Notes: generated from the letters alone by a model not told the origin. 64,000 nt of DNA from Phymatolithon calcareum (GCA_977006965.1 OZ345361.1:1736001-1800000); one strand, 5' to 3'. Shown: positions 9,998 to 20,061, counted from the stretch's first letter. Numbers and translations: made by a program.

Positions 9998-11017
9998 TTA
10001 AGGTTGAGTAATATAGTTCTCGACTTTCAGTAGTATGCCATTTGCCTGTTCCCGCAGACATGCAAGATCTGACCCAGTTACAGAAGGTTGCTCAGCATTG
10101 GCGTCTTGAACAGAGTGCACACACATGCACAAAGGACCGCTTGCGTACCATACGCGCAGAAATGTACCGCCATCATAATCGCAAACTTCTTTGCTTGTCA
10201 TCGTTCGCGAAAGGACGCGATATCGCCACGCAAACACAGAAGCATAAGATGCGCTTATACCCTCATGGTATAAAACAAATCCGTCTTGTGATATGACGCA
10301 AACGGCGGCCACCCAAACTGGTCTACTTGAAGGGCGAGCATTTTGAAGTAACTGGAGCATTGATTCGGGGTAGTTGATCTTACAGTTCGCATATTGCGAA
10401 ACCTTCGCGTTCTGCTGTGGCCAAAACTTCAGCCCTCGCTCAACGTGACTTTCCCCAAGTGCCTGGAGGTATATCATCGTTTTCAAAATTACATCCTCTT
10501 CTCCGTAAGCTTGCAAACCTGCAAAATCTGACAGACAGCCCCAGAGCGATTCAAGTTTCGAAATACAGTTACCCTTCGCCCTTGGTATTATTTCTGAACA
10601 CAGCGCTATTCGCCATAGCAAATCGCAGATAGCATCGTCCCCGATAGATGGGAAACCTCCAGCGAAGAGTCCTAACCAAGTCTTCTCGCCCTCATCCATT
10701 GGAAACCCGGCCATAATATTTCCGTCTGCGCAAGTTGCAACAACTGTATCAGAGGGTGGTCGCAGAGAGATTGGTTTCCAGCCCAGGAAGCAGTATGACG
10801 TTGATTCTCTCTTTGCGTTCGTTTCTCCGGTAGATATCATTCCTGAAAGAAGCGCCTTGGAGATTGCTCTAGCTGCATTAAATGAACGTACTGCTTCAGA
10901 AAGAAGTACATCCGGAAGTACATCAGGCATGCATTTTGTCCAGCGTACACATGCGTCGTCATTGAATAGTACCAACTGAAAGTAAACCTTCGGACAATCG
11001 TCTTGCTTGCATAACAT
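9998..11017 (-). CDS. hypothetical protein (339 aa), full-length copy of a duplicated gene
   Basis: ATG at 11017 gives 339 residues; the frame stays open to 11053 without an earlier ATG. I recognise no family. It is mixed alpha/beta-like, rich in Cys, Leu and Trp, with a central GLFAGGFPSIGDDAICDLL and a C-terminal AAVCVISQDGFVLYHEG stretch that could be the first strands of a longin- or roadblock-like fold (a guess). Truncated copies lie at 14872-15546 (frameshifted) and 20212-20430. Both lack the last part encoded by 9998-10340 here, which marks this as the parental copy. The gene is divergent from the pseudouridine-synthase copy at 11583. Confidence 0.55.
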   Translation of the reverse strand: MLCKQDDCPKVYFQLVLFNDDACVRWTKCMPDVLPDVLLSEAVRSFNAARAISKALLSGMISTGETNAKRESTSYCFLGWKPISLRPPSDTVVATCADGNIMAGFPMDEGEKTWLGLFAGGFPSIGDDAICDLLWRIALCSEIIPRAKGNCISKLESLWGCLSDFAGLQAYGEEDVILKTMIYLQALGESHVERGLKFWPQQNAKVSQYANCKINYPESMLQLLQNARPSSRPVWVAAVCVISQDGFVLYHEGISASYASVFAWRYRVLSRTMTSKEVCDYDGGTFLRVWYASGPLCMCVHSVQDANAEQPSVTGSDLACLREQANGILLKVENYITQP

Positions 11018-11582
11018 CGTAGAGACAAAAGTAATAACCTCACAAGATTGCAATTAATCTGCCTTGTTCCACAGTTGCAAAACGCATGAAGACACCACAC
11101 CAATTTTTTCCGAGTAGACAAGTGTCGACGTTTGTGGCATCATTCTCCGATATGCAAGATGTGATTCACTAGACGACGAGCGGATCAGCGACGTAAAGCA
11201 GCCACGCAAATATGGTTTCTATTAAAAAGTCATGCTCTGGGTACAGCTTGCCTTCAACGAGCTTGATCGATCCTGTTGCAGACAAGCGCTATCATAATAT
11301 GGTGGAAAGTGTTTGTGTTGTTCTTTTGATCAAAATGTCAAGATAAAATGAATCTCATACGCCGGCGGGATCGTACACATATCATAAATTTTAAAATTTT
11401 TACAATGTCCTTTATCAGCTCTACATCTCCCTGACTTTGATGCAGGCAAGACCGATGTACGATACAGTACCCTTACATGTCATTGAAGACGCCGCGGTCC
11501 ATTGTCGAGATCAACGGTTTTCTCTTCATCCATTCTTAGGATCCATACCCAGTGAACTCACTCGGCTGTAATCAAGTGCCGC
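11018..11582. promoter_or_regulatory. divergent upstream region (hypothetical gene / PUS copy 1)
   Basis: Shared upstream region of the minus-strand hypothetical gene and the PUS-type ORF. The counterpart in copy 2 is 15547-16128, with about 200 bp of clear divergence in its middle. An AT-rich self-complementary ATAAATTTTAAAATTT lies near 11387 in this copy and near 15929 in copy 2. No promoter element can be assigned. Confidence 0.4.
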
Positions 11583-11923
11583 ATGAAATTCTCGAGGAAC
11601 GCAATGCTTCCCAACTTGATGCACCGCTTTCGCTGGCAATCCGGTTCTCTTTCTCTGCGGCCCAGTGACGGACGGATTTCTACAGGCGAACCGCGATTGA
11701 TGGGGGTCATGCTGTGCACTTCGAGTCTAGCAGCATTTATGCATGGACCGTTCAACCTAACCTTTCGCCCTTGGTCGAACGCAGCTATTCATCCGCGAAA
11801 ACAAATGCGTACACCGACTGTAGCAAGCAGTGCGACATGTCCTGCGGTTGGGCGGCCTCGCAGCACGAGTAAGCGAAAGGTGGCGCTATTTGTGGGTTAT
11901 GACGGAGCGCCCTGCCACGGTCT
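11583..11923 (+). pseudogene. tRNA pseudouridine synthase, 5' fragment (copy 1)
   Basis: From ATG 11583 the sequence follows the intact gene at 16129 through KRKVALFVGYDGAP and then abruptly leaves homology at about 11923. The frame stays open for about 57 unrelated codons to 12095. The catalytic RTDxG region and everything after it is missing and replaced by about 330 bp of unrelated DNA. Several substitutions and a small indel relative to copy 2 indicate older divergence than in the ORF176 module. Confidence 0.85.
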
Positions 11924-12255
11924 TGAGGCGGAAGTCTCTGCCCTGCTTGGCCGCAAAATCACCATAGGACACAGCTCCTGCGTCGTGGTGCCAAAACCAG
12001 AGGTGGGCGCACAGGCCATGGGAAAATTCACCGCCATGTGTGCTGGCGATATGGCGATCTACAATGCCGCACGGGCAAACCGTACACCTCAATAAATGCA
12101 GACATGTAGGTTACGGACTACACTTCAATACATCCAGCTAGCCTGCCTGCCTGCCTGGCAGGCAGGCTGGCTTGATGTATTGAGAGGCGAGCAGTGCCTG
12201 CATGCTTGGAAACCGTCCAATGTAGCGCTTGATCATGCGCCGGGAAATCCTTTTT
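11924..12255. other. unrelated filler replacing the rest of PUS copy 1, with inverted repeat
   Basis: Not present in copy 2. It contains an imperfect inverted repeat at 12125-12183 (TCAATACATC at one end, GATGTATTGA at the other, with a CCTGCCTGCC/GGCAGGCAGG core). The right border rejoins copy-2 homology at about 18118. It could be a small foldback insertion accompanying a deletion of about 2.2 kb. Confidence 0.5.
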
Positions 12256-12838
12256 TCCTTTTCGACAGAACACACTTTTGCGTGCTCAGACACAAAACGA
12301 GTGCGATCAACTACAGGAGAAGACGGATTCCGCTGATGGTGGGATCGTTCGCATGTCATTGGTGGTCCGATATCACAAGTACTTATTGATCCTTGGGTCT
12401 GCAATCAGCTCAATGTGACATTCTACAAGGGACGCCGTACCTTACGCATTAGGCCGTAGGGACGCTGCGAACTCACAACTCACTAGTTCGTCCCGATTCA
12501 ATTCGAACTACGCGTCATGCTACTGGGAGTGGGAGTTGCGCGTGATCGGCTTCCGCGCGAAGGGCCGTACGATCCAATTTGCAAGCTTTGCGCGATTTTC
12601 TCCAACACTGCAAATAAGAGCTGTACTTATTCGCTGTTACATCGTCATCTATCATTCCGGTCGTCATCGAGTCAAGCCGACGAGTAAGTGGAACATCCGG
12701 TGATCTACGACATTACGTGCGCCGGTGCTGTCGCCTCGTCGGACCTCTTAAATCAACGCGGCTCCAAGAGAGTTCGATTGATTTTTCCTGACAATATAGA
12801 AGGTCTCGAACTCAACCTGGTGGGACTCTGATTCTAAG
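12256..12838 (+). pseudogene. ORF215 copy 1, broken
   Basis: Homologous to the open 215-residue frame at 18037-18684 but lacking its start. It is broken by indels and by an in-frame TAA where copy 2 has AAA (GACGAGTAAGTGG against GACGAGAAAGTGG). Confidence 0.7.
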
Positions 12839-12914
12839 GTTACGGGCGATTGTTACCCGTGCCTAATAATGGGGTATTGCGGTGGTGCGTGCCACAGGGG
12901 ATGGATCTTAAGGT

Positions 12915-13419
12915 CAGTGGTCCTATCCAGTATACTGCAATTGAATTATATTGCAGTATAGAGCGGTATTGCAAGGAACCCACGTTATTGCAATACGCAT
13001 TGCAGGAACCCACTTTATTGCAATACGTAGCTTTATTTCAAATTGTCTGACTGTGTTGGGCGGACAGTGTCTGCCGGACACATGCACTGTCTCTACGGTT
13101 TCGGTACGTATAATACCGTATCTTTCATTGTGACAAACGTAGAGTTTCGATTTAAGTGTTTGGGATCACCGCAGTACAGTACTCGTACTGGAACCAGAAC
13201 ATGGTATCTACCGCCATGTCAAATAGAAGAAGCGATCGTGTTAAGATACAGAGTGCAACGACCCGGTGTGAACGTGAAGCAGATTTTCGATATTGGTTTT
13301 CATATTGCTCTGCGATCCTTTATTGCAATATTTATCGCAGGCAATCGCCGGTTTTGTTATTGCATTTCCTATTGCATTGTCTCTACCAACAAATAAAATT
13401 AATATTGCCAGTACCCCTG
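12915..13419. mobile_element. hAT-type MITE inserted in duplication copy 1
   Basis: This 505-bp block interrupts homology between the two copies. It starts CAGTGGTCCTATCCAGTAT and its other end reads, reversed, CAGGGGTACTGGCAATAT, so it has imperfect hAT-like termini. It is flanked by an 8-bp, 6-of-8 matching duplication (CTTAAGGT / TTTAAGGA). The interior is rich in TATTGCAATA-like words. Copy 2 at about 18768-18780 is the unoccupied site. It has no coding capacity; open frames inside it are chance. Confidence 0.75.
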
Positions 13420-13682
13420 TTTAAGGATGTCGAGCTTTAGATGCCCGGTCCTAGGAACGGGGCAGTGTGGAGAGTGCGTGCCCCTGGAGATCTTGCCCTC
13501 CAGCTGTGCGGTTCCATAGACATAATAATATTATATGTGTAGATTAGTTTTAGTCATCGAGCTAGAGCTATCGCTCGGATCACGTGAGGTCCTGATACAA
13601 AGTTCGACAGCCATCGGTGACGTCTAAAAAGAAGGTAAGGCCATTCCCGCTACGCGCGCACAACATCACCAAACCTTACAAG

Positions 13683-13843
13683 AAGGCACTTGAACTTCGC
13701 TAAGAATTGTTAGTGATACTTACTTGATTTTGTTTTTGGAAGAGGAAGCTTTCCCGGGACGCGGGCAGGATGCCCAGAAACTTCTGCCAAAAACAAAATC
13801 AAGTAAGTAACACAAAAAGTTCTTATCGAAGTTCAAGTGCCTT
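13683..13843. repeat. large imperfect hairpin upstream of ORF176 (copy 1)
   Basis: Two arms of about 60 bases (AAGGCACTTGAACTTCG... and its near-complement ending at 13843) pair with about six mismatches around a loop of about 40 bases containing AAGCTTTCCCGGGACGCGGG. The inner 23 bp (TACTTACTTGATTTTGTTTT...) are perfect. The structure resembles a precursor of a small RNA or a foldback element. The same hairpin occurs at 19024-19184. Confidence 0.8.
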
Positions 13844-14066
13844 GGGAGTTGGCAAACTTAAATCGTGTATGAAAATCTTTATTAGGAAGATTTTAGTGTT
13901 TGTCATGTTGGTCGTTCAATTCACAGGACTACCGTGAATTTATTAGGGGTTGGGGCTGAAATATTTTGACGTAGTAGTGATAGACATGTAACAAGTAGAT
14001 AATTTTGGCTTTGCAGAGCTGCGTGCTCTTGGAGCTTCTGAAAACTGGAAGCATCTCAGAAAGGGG

Positions 14067-14074
14067 TATATAAG
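14067..14074 (+). promoter_or_regulatory. TATA box of ORF176 (copy 1)
   Basis: TATATAAG lies 116 bp before the ATG at 14190. The short leader also holds a 10-codon upstream reading frame from ATG 14081. The corresponding box in copy 2 is at 19408-19415. Confidence 0.5.
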
Positions 14075-14189
14075 GAACCGATGGCGGAAGAGGTGAGATC
14101 TCAAGGCAAGTGACATCACCACTCACGCCCAAAGGGGGGAACCCTATAGGCGCTGTACCAACCCATAATCCCGCCGCCACCACGGCAAG

Positions 14190-14720
14190 ATGAACGCCGG
14201 GTCAAGCAGAGATCATGCAGAAAGGGGCTCGTCACAACCACAAGAAATTGACATAACCGGAGACCGAGAAGACGAAGACAAGCATCTACCCGACTTCTTG
14301 AAAAACGCATTGGATGCTTTCGTATATATCGGTGATGACGAACATCAAGACTTAACAATATACCTGACACATGAAAGCGGTCTTCCAGATCACATCATAT
14401 CATTATTGCACAACAGAATTGAAAGTATGGTGAGGAAGTGCCACGAGGAGCGTAATCCTCCGGACAGGCTCAAATACTTTGTGGTACAGCTGAACGAACA
14501 GCTAACCACGAGTGAAAATCGCATCGAAAGCAATGAGCACGCGCAGAGTTCGAGCAAGAACAAAAAGAAGGACAGGCAAGTTGTAAGACTTATCAATCAC
14601 ATGCTGAACAGGTTGTCGGATTTAACCAAGACCTATGACGATTACATTGATGATGCGATACAGAAAACGAACATAATTTATGGAGAATCTAGAACTGGCT
14701 CAATGTCTCACGATGAGTAA
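14190..14720 (+). CDS. orphan 176-aa protein, copy 1 (ORF176)
   Basis: Starts at ATG 14190 and ends at TAA 14718-14720. I recognise no family. The protein is acidic at its N-terminus, then apparently helical (DFLKNALDAFVYIGDDEHQ, IISLLHNRIESMVRKC), with a Ser/Lys-rich basic spacer (SSSKNKKKDRQ) and a last amphipathic helix (LINHMLNRLSDLTKTYDDY). It has a TATA box upstream and AATAAA at 14826-14831 downstream, so it has the outline of a real gene. Its translation is identical to that of the copy at 19531. The upstream hairpin at 13683-13843 lies within its 5' region. Confidence 0.6.
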   Translation: MNAGSSRDHAERGSSQPQEIDITGDREDEDKHLPDFLKNALDAFVYIGDDEHQDLTIYLTHESGLPDHIISLLHNRIESMVRKCHEERNPPDRLKYFVVQLNEQLTTSENRIESNEHAQSSSKNKKKDRQVVRLINHMLNRLSDLTKTYDDYIDDAIQKTNIIYGESRTGSMSHDE

Positions 14721-14871
14721 GAGCGGTATTAGAGAGCATGACATGTTTAGATGGAAGTAGGACTTTTGCCAAGTGCTGACTATTTCCCGCTATGCTTTAA
14801 ATTTATCAAAACGTATTATGCTCTCAATAAAAATGAACTTCTATTGTTTGTTGAGAACTTCCAAGATAGCA

Positions 14872-15546
14872 TTTTGAAGTAACTGGAGCATTGATTCGGG
14901 GTAGTTGATCTTACAATTTGCATATTGCGAAACCTTCGCGTTCTGCTGTGGCCAAAACTTCAGCCCTCGCTCAACGTGACTTTCCCCAATTGCCTGGAGG
15001 TATATCATCGTTTTCAAATAACATCCTCTTCTCCGTAAGCTTGCAAACCTGCAAAATCTGACAGACAGCCCCAGAGCGATTCAAGTTTCGAAATACAGTT
15101 ACCCTTCGCCCTTGGTATTATTTCTGAACACAGCGCTATTCGCCATAGCAAATCGCAGATAGCATCGTCCCCGATAGATGGGAAACCTCCAGCGAAGAGT
15201 CCTAACCAAGTCTTCTCGCCCTCATCCATTGGAAACCCGGCCATCATGTTCCGTCTGCGCAGGATGCAACAACTGTATCAGAGGGTGGTCGCAGAGAGAT
15301 TGGTTTCCAGCCCAGGAAGCAGTATGACGTCGATTCTCTCTTTGCGTTCGTTTCTCCGGTAGATATCATTCCTGAAAGAAGCGCCTTGGAGATTGCTCTT
15401 GCTGCATTAAATGAACGTACTGCTTCAGAAAGAAGTACATCCGGAAGTACATCAGGCATGCATTTTGTCCAGCGTACACATGCGTTGTCATTGAATAGTA
15501 CCAACTGAAAGTAAACCTTCGGACAATCGTCTTGCTTGCATAACAT
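14872..15546 (-). pseudogene. hypothetical 339-aa gene, copy 2, truncated and frameshifted
   Basis: Begins with the same ATG (15546) but loses frame at about 15250, where this copy lacks a T relative to 10713. It lacks the C-terminal third, which in copy 1 lies outside the duplicated unit. Confidence 0.8.
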
Positions 15547-16128
15547 CGTTGAGACAAAAGTAATAACCCCACAAGATTGCAATTAATCTGCCTTGTTCCA
15601 CAGTTGCAAAACGCATGAAGACACCACACCAATTTTTTCCGAGTAGACAAGTGTCGACGTTTGTGGCATCATTCTCCGATATGCAAGATGTGATTCACTA
15701 GGCGACGAGCGGATCAGCGACGTAAAGCAGCCACGCAAATATTGTTCCTCTCAAAAAGTCATGCGCTGGTGTACGCCTTGCCTTCAGCGAGCTTGATCGA
15801 TCCGCTGCAGAGAGAGTTCTGGAAAGTGTTTCAACATTTTCCATCGCCCTGATTTGTCTTCTCCTTATGATCAAAATACTGTCGAAAGGTAAATTGCATC
15901 TCATACGCCGGCGGGATCGTACACATATCATAAATTTTAAAATTTTTACAATGTCCTTTATCAGCTCTACATCTCCCTGACTTTGATGCAGGCAAGACCG
16001 ATGTACGATACAGTACCCTTACATGTCATTGAAGACGCCGCGGTCCATTGTCGAGATCAACGGTTTTCTCTTCATCCATTCTTAGGATCCATACCCAGTG
16101 AACTCACTCGGCTGTAATCAAGTGCCGC

Positions 16129-17412
16129 ATGAAATTCTCGAGGAACGCAATGCTTCCCAACTTGATGCACCGCTTTCGCTGGCAATCCGGTTCTCTTTCT
16201 CTGCGGCCCAGTGACCGAAGGATTTCTGCAGGCGAACCGCGATTGATGGGGGTCCCGGTGTGCACTTCGAGTCTAGCAGCATTTATGCATGGACCGTTCA
16301 ACCTGACCTTTCGCCCTTGGTCGAACGCAGCTATTCATCCGCGAAAACAAATGCGTACACCGACTGTAGCAAGCGCGACGCGTCCTGCGGTTGGGCGGCC
16401 TCGCAGCACGAGTAAGCGAAAGGTGGCGCTATTTGTGGGTTATGACGGAGCGCCGTACCACGGTCTGCAGCGCAACGCGGGTGTGAAGACAGTGGTGGAT
16501 GTGCTGGAAACGGCGCTTCATGGGGCGGGTGCAATTTCTGATGAGAACTTTGGATTTCTGGAGAAAGTCAACTGGAGCGTTGCTGCACGAACAGATAAGG
16601 GCGTCAGCTGTGCCGGGAACGTCATTGCGCTCAAGGCCCGTTTCGCGAAGGACTGTGACGATGAGGCGCTTGCGCTGCGCAATATGACGGCTGCGGTTAA
16701 TGCTCGGCTGCCTCCTCATGTGAAGGTGTTCAAAACTTCAAGGGTGACGTCCAGTTTTTCAGCTCGCCTTTCTTGCGATGAGCGATCATACGAGTATTTA
16801 CTACCGATAGAGGCAGTTCGAAGTGGCGGATCAATATTAGACTTTGGTCGCATTTTGACAAAGTTTAAAGGCAGTCATCCCTTTCACAACTACACCGTCG
16901 GGCAGGATCATGTGGTTCCACCGAGGTCACAGGCAAGCCGTGTGATTCGAGACATATCTTGCGACTTGGATCCGTTTGTTTTTCAGAGTGGATTGTCGGA
17001 ATCGGAGTGGGTCAGGGTGAAAATTCGGGGGCAGAGCTTTATGCTTCATCAGATCCGGAAAATGATTGCGATGGCACTTCTTGTGCACAGGGGATCCATA
17101 CCTAATGACGCTATCGAGAGATCGTTTTCAAGGTCCTTGCTTTTGAATTGTCCACCAGCTCCGGCAATAGGTCTTTTTCTCGACTTCTGCGGGTTTGGGT
17201 TTTACAATGATCGCCAACGAGAGCAATTAGTTCAACCAGTAAGCTTCGACGCATTGGAGGAAGAACGAGAGCTGTTCAAACAGGAGGTTATATTCCCTTC
17301 CATTGCTCTACGGGCAGAAGAGGGGGAAGATATGGAAACGTTTTTCAAGACTGTTGATCGCTATGCCTCGACGTTTGAAGACATGTGTAATACTAGTTGT
17401 AGAATTACGTAG
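16129..17412 (+). CDS. tRNA pseudouridine synthase, PUS1/TruA family
   Basis: The single exon encodes 427 residues. It isomerises uridine to pseudouridine in tRNA (TruA/PUS1 enzymes modify positions around the anticodon stem). Seen: KVALFVGYDGAPYHGLQ at the start of the catalytic domain; AARTDKGVSC with the catalytic Asp at residue 156; FSARLSCDERSYEYLLP; and the late FMLHQIRKMIAMALL motif. About 90 residues precede the domain, rich in Arg, Ser and Pro, and could be an organelle-targeting sequence. The broken sister copy is at 11583. A 120-bp palindrome starts 12 bases after the stop. The family is certain; the exact target uridines are not. Confidence 0.9.
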   Translation: MKFSRNAMLPNLMHRFRWQSGSLSLRPSDRRISAGEPRLMGVPVCTSSLAAFMHGPFNLTFRPWSNAAIHPRKQMRTPTVASATRPAVGRPRSTSKRKVALFVGYDGAPYHGLQRNAGVKTVVDVLETALHGAGAISDENFGFLEKVNWSVAARTDKGVSCAGNVIALKARFAKDCDDEALALRNMTAAVNARLPPHVKVFKTSRVTSSFSARLSCDERSYEYLLPIEAVRSGGSILDFGRILTKFKGSHPFHNYTVGQDHVVPPRSQASRVIRDISCDLDPFVFQSGLSESEWVRVKIRGQSFMLHQIRKMIAMALLVHRGSIPNDAIERSFSRSLLLNCPPAPAIGLFLDFCGFGFYNDRQREQLVQPVSFDALEEERELFKQEVIFPSIALRAEEGEDMETFFKTVDRYASTFEDMCNTSCRIT

Positions 17413-17423
17413 AAAATGGATAT

Positions 17424-17543
17424 GACCTTTCTGGTGCCTTTTGTTTCAAAATGCTTGAACCTTACAGCGTGGGACCAGCACATATGTGCTGGTCCCACGC
17501 TGTAAGGTTCAAGCATTTTAAAACAAAAGGCACCAGAAAGGTC
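17424..17543. repeat. 120-bp loopless palindrome behind PUS
   Basis: Two 60-base arms (first arm starting GACCTTTCTGGTGCC, centre CACATATGTG) are exact reverse complements except for one base. It starts 12 bp after the PUS stop codon, so a PUS transcript would fold into a 60-bp double-stranded hairpin in its 3' UTR. No flanking direct repeat was seen. Confidence 0.9.
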
Positions 17544-18036
17544 AGGGCAGTGAGAAAAGGCGTCTATCGATTGATACGGGTGGCAGATTGAAATTCCCAT
17601 TCGGACAATCACTCTGAAGGGTGACAACGGTAGTAGGTTGTGACAGGACAGTATAGAGCGTCAGTGATGTCAAGCTGTTCGAATGTCTGCACTTCGTGCG
17701 GTTCGAATAGCTTTCAAGTAGCGAGAGTACCTACTAGTATTAGAATAGCTACAAGGTTATGGAGTTGATCTTAACAGCACTTTCCGATAAGGTATCTAAA
17801 GTGCCATATACATGCTGCCATCACATTTTAGAGTTTAAGTGGGCGAATGTGAGGAGAGGATAGAGAGGCAGTTGCGCATTTGTTCAGAAGAATCATAGAG
17901 ATCTATTATACAATACTCAGCTCGAGGAGCAAATGCCGAAACGTCAAAGCTCAAATGGCTCGCTCCGCGTCCGATGAAGATGAAACCAAAATAACGTATT
18001 CCAGACACAGAACACTATCCTGGAAAGGCAATCCGA

Positions 18037-18684
18037 ATGCTCATGTTTTTCTCTGGACATTTCCGGCATCTTCAATACGTGCGTTTATTCTCGACTACAC
18101 TGCGCAGGACGCAACAACTCTTCCCTTTTCGACAGAACATACTATTGCGTGCTCAGACACAAAACGAGTGCGATCAACTACAGGAGAAGACGGATTCCGC
18201 TGATGGTGGGATCGTTCGCATGTCATTGGTGGTCCGATATCACCAGTACTTATTATCCTTGGGTCTGCAATCAGCTCAATGTGACATTCTAAAAGGGGCA
18301 TTAGGCCGTAAGGACGCTGTGAACTCACAACTCACTAGTTCGTCCCGATTTAATTCGAGCTACATGCCATGCTACTGGGAGTGGGGGTTGCGCGTGATCG
18401 GTTTCCGCGCGAAGGGCCGTACATTCCAGCTTGCAAGTTTGGCACGATTTTTCTCCGACACTGCAAACAAGAGCTGTACTTATTCGCTGTTACATCGTCA
18501 TCTATCATTCCGGTCGTCATCGAGTCAAGCCGACGAGAAAGTGGAGCATCAGGTGATCTACGACATCACGCGCGCCGGTACTGTCTTCTCTTCAGATCTC
18601 TTAAATCAACGCGGCTCCAAGAGAGTTCGATTGATTTTTCCTGACAATATAGAAGGTCTCGAACTCAACCTGGTGGGACTCTGA
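18037..18684 (+). CDS. hypothetical protein ORF215 (copy 2, open)
   Basis: An open frame of 215 residues from ATG 18037, with no recognised domain. It is rich in Arg, Leu, Ser and Phe, and its N-terminus (SGHFRHLQYVRLFSTTLRR) would pass as a mitochondrial presequence. Related but broken sequence lies at 12256-12838 and a short piece at about 20441-20545. That only one of three copies is open is weak support for coding; it may be non-coding sequence that happens to be open. Confidence 0.35.
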   Translation: MLMFFSGHFRHLQYVRLFSTTLRRTQQLFPFRQNILLRAQTQNECDQLQEKTDSADGGIVRMSLVVRYHQYLLSLGLQSAQCDILKGALGRKDAVNSQLTSSSRFNSSYMPCYWEWGLRVIGFRAKGRTFQLASLARFFSDTANKSCTYSLLHRHLSFRSSSSQADEKVEHQVIYDITRAGTVFSSDLLNQRGSKRVRLIFPDNIEGLELNLVGL

Positions 18685-19023
18685 TCCTAAGGTTACTCGC
18701 AGTTATTAGCCGTACCTAGTAATGGGGTAATGCGGTTGGTGCGTGCCACAGGGGATGGATCTTAATCTTTTCGGGGTTTGGATGCCCGGTCCTAGGAACG
18801 AGGCAGTGTGGAGAGTGCGTGCCCCTGGAGATCTTGCCCTCCAGCTGTGCGGTTCCATAGACATAATAATATTATATGTGTAGATTAGTTTTAGTCATCG
18901 AGCTAGAGCTATCGCTCGGATCACGTGAGGTCCTGATACAAAGTTCGACAGCCATCGGTGACGTCTAAAAAGAAGGTAAGGCCATTCCCGCTACGCGCGC
19001 ACAACATCACCAAACCTTACAAG

Positions 19024-19184
19024 AAGGCACTTGAACTTCGCTAAGAATTGTTAGTGATACTTACTTGATTTTGTTTTTGGAAGAGGAAGCTTTCCCGGGA
19101 CGCGGGCAGGATGCCCAGAAACTTCTGCCAAAAACAAAATCAAGTAAGTAACACAAAAAGTTCTTATCGAAGTTCAAGTGCCTT
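19024..19184. repeat. large imperfect hairpin upstream of ORF176 (copy 2)
   Basis: Same sequence as 13683-13843 as far as I can see, at offset +5341. Confidence 0.8.
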
Positions 19185-19530
19185 GGGAGTTGGCAAACTT
19201 AAATCGTGTATGAAAATCTTTATTAGGAAGATTTTAGTGTTTGTCATGTTGGTCGTTCAATTCACAGGACTACCGTGAATTTATTAGGGGTTGGGGCTGA
19301 AATATTTTGACGTAGTAGTGATAGACATGTAACAAGTAGATAATTTTGGCTTTGCAGAGCTGCGTGCTCTTGGAGCTTCTGAAAACTGGAAGCATCTCAG
19401 AAAGGGGTATATAAGGAACCGATGGCGGAAGAGGTGAGATCTCAAGGCAAGTGACATCACCACTCACGCCCAAAGGGGGGAACCCTATAGGCGCTGTACC
19501 AACCCATAATCCCGCCGCCACCACGGCAAG

Positions 19531-20061
19531 ATGAACGCCGGGTCAAGCAGAGATCATGCAGAAAGGGGCTCGTCACAACCACAAGAAATTGACATAACCG
19601 GAGACCGAGAAGACGAAGACAAGCATCTACCCGACTTCTTGAAAAACGCATTGGATGCTTTCGTATATATCGGTGATGACGAACATCAAGACTTAACAAT
19701 ATACCTGACACATGAAAGCGGTCTTCCAGATCACATCATATCATTATTGCACAACAGAATTGAAAGTATGGTGAGGAAGTGCCACGAGGAGCGTAATCCT
19801 CCGGACAGGCTCAAATACTTTGTGGTACAGCTGAACGAACAGCTAACCACGAGTGAAAATCGCATCGAAAGCAATGAGCACGCGCAGAGTTCGAGCAAGA
19901 ACAAAAAGAAGGACAGGCAAGTTGTAAGACTTATCAATCACATGCTGAACAGGTTGTCGGATTTAACCAAGACCTATGACGATTACATTGATGATGCGAT
20001 ACAGAAAACGAACATAATTTATGGAGAATCTAGAACTGGCTCAATGTCTCACGATGAGTAA
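19531..20061 (+). CDS. orphan 176-aa protein, copy 2 (ORF176)
   Basis: Same translation as the copy at 14190, with the same TATA box (19408-19415), leader and AATAAA (about 20166). Differences between the two modules fall only outside the coding frame (for example one base deleted just after the stop), which fits either a very recent copy or selection on the protein. Confidence 0.6.
   Translation: MNAGSSRDHAERGSSQPQEIDITGDREDEDKHLPDFLKNALDAFVYIGDDEHQDLTIYLTHESGLPDHIISLLHNRIESMVRKCHEERNPPDRLKYFVVQLNEQLTTSENRIESNEHAQSSSKNKKKDRQVVRLINHMLNRLSDLTKTYDDYIDDAIQKTNIIYGESRTGSMSHDE

Larger units (their letters stand above)
10341..14871. repeat. tandem segmental duplication, copy 1
   Basis: Runs from GCATTTTGAAGTAACTGG inside the hypothetical 339-aa gene to just before the same sequence at 14872. 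Order: hypothetical gene (minus), truncated pseudouridine synthase, broken ORF215, hAT MITE, hairpin, ORF176. Copy 2 has the same order with different genes intact. Confidence 0.85.

Noticed and set aside
12850-13440. Overlapping plus-strand open frames of 66-117 codons
   Set aside because: They lie inside the MITE, are rich in repeats of one word and have no counterpart in copy 2.
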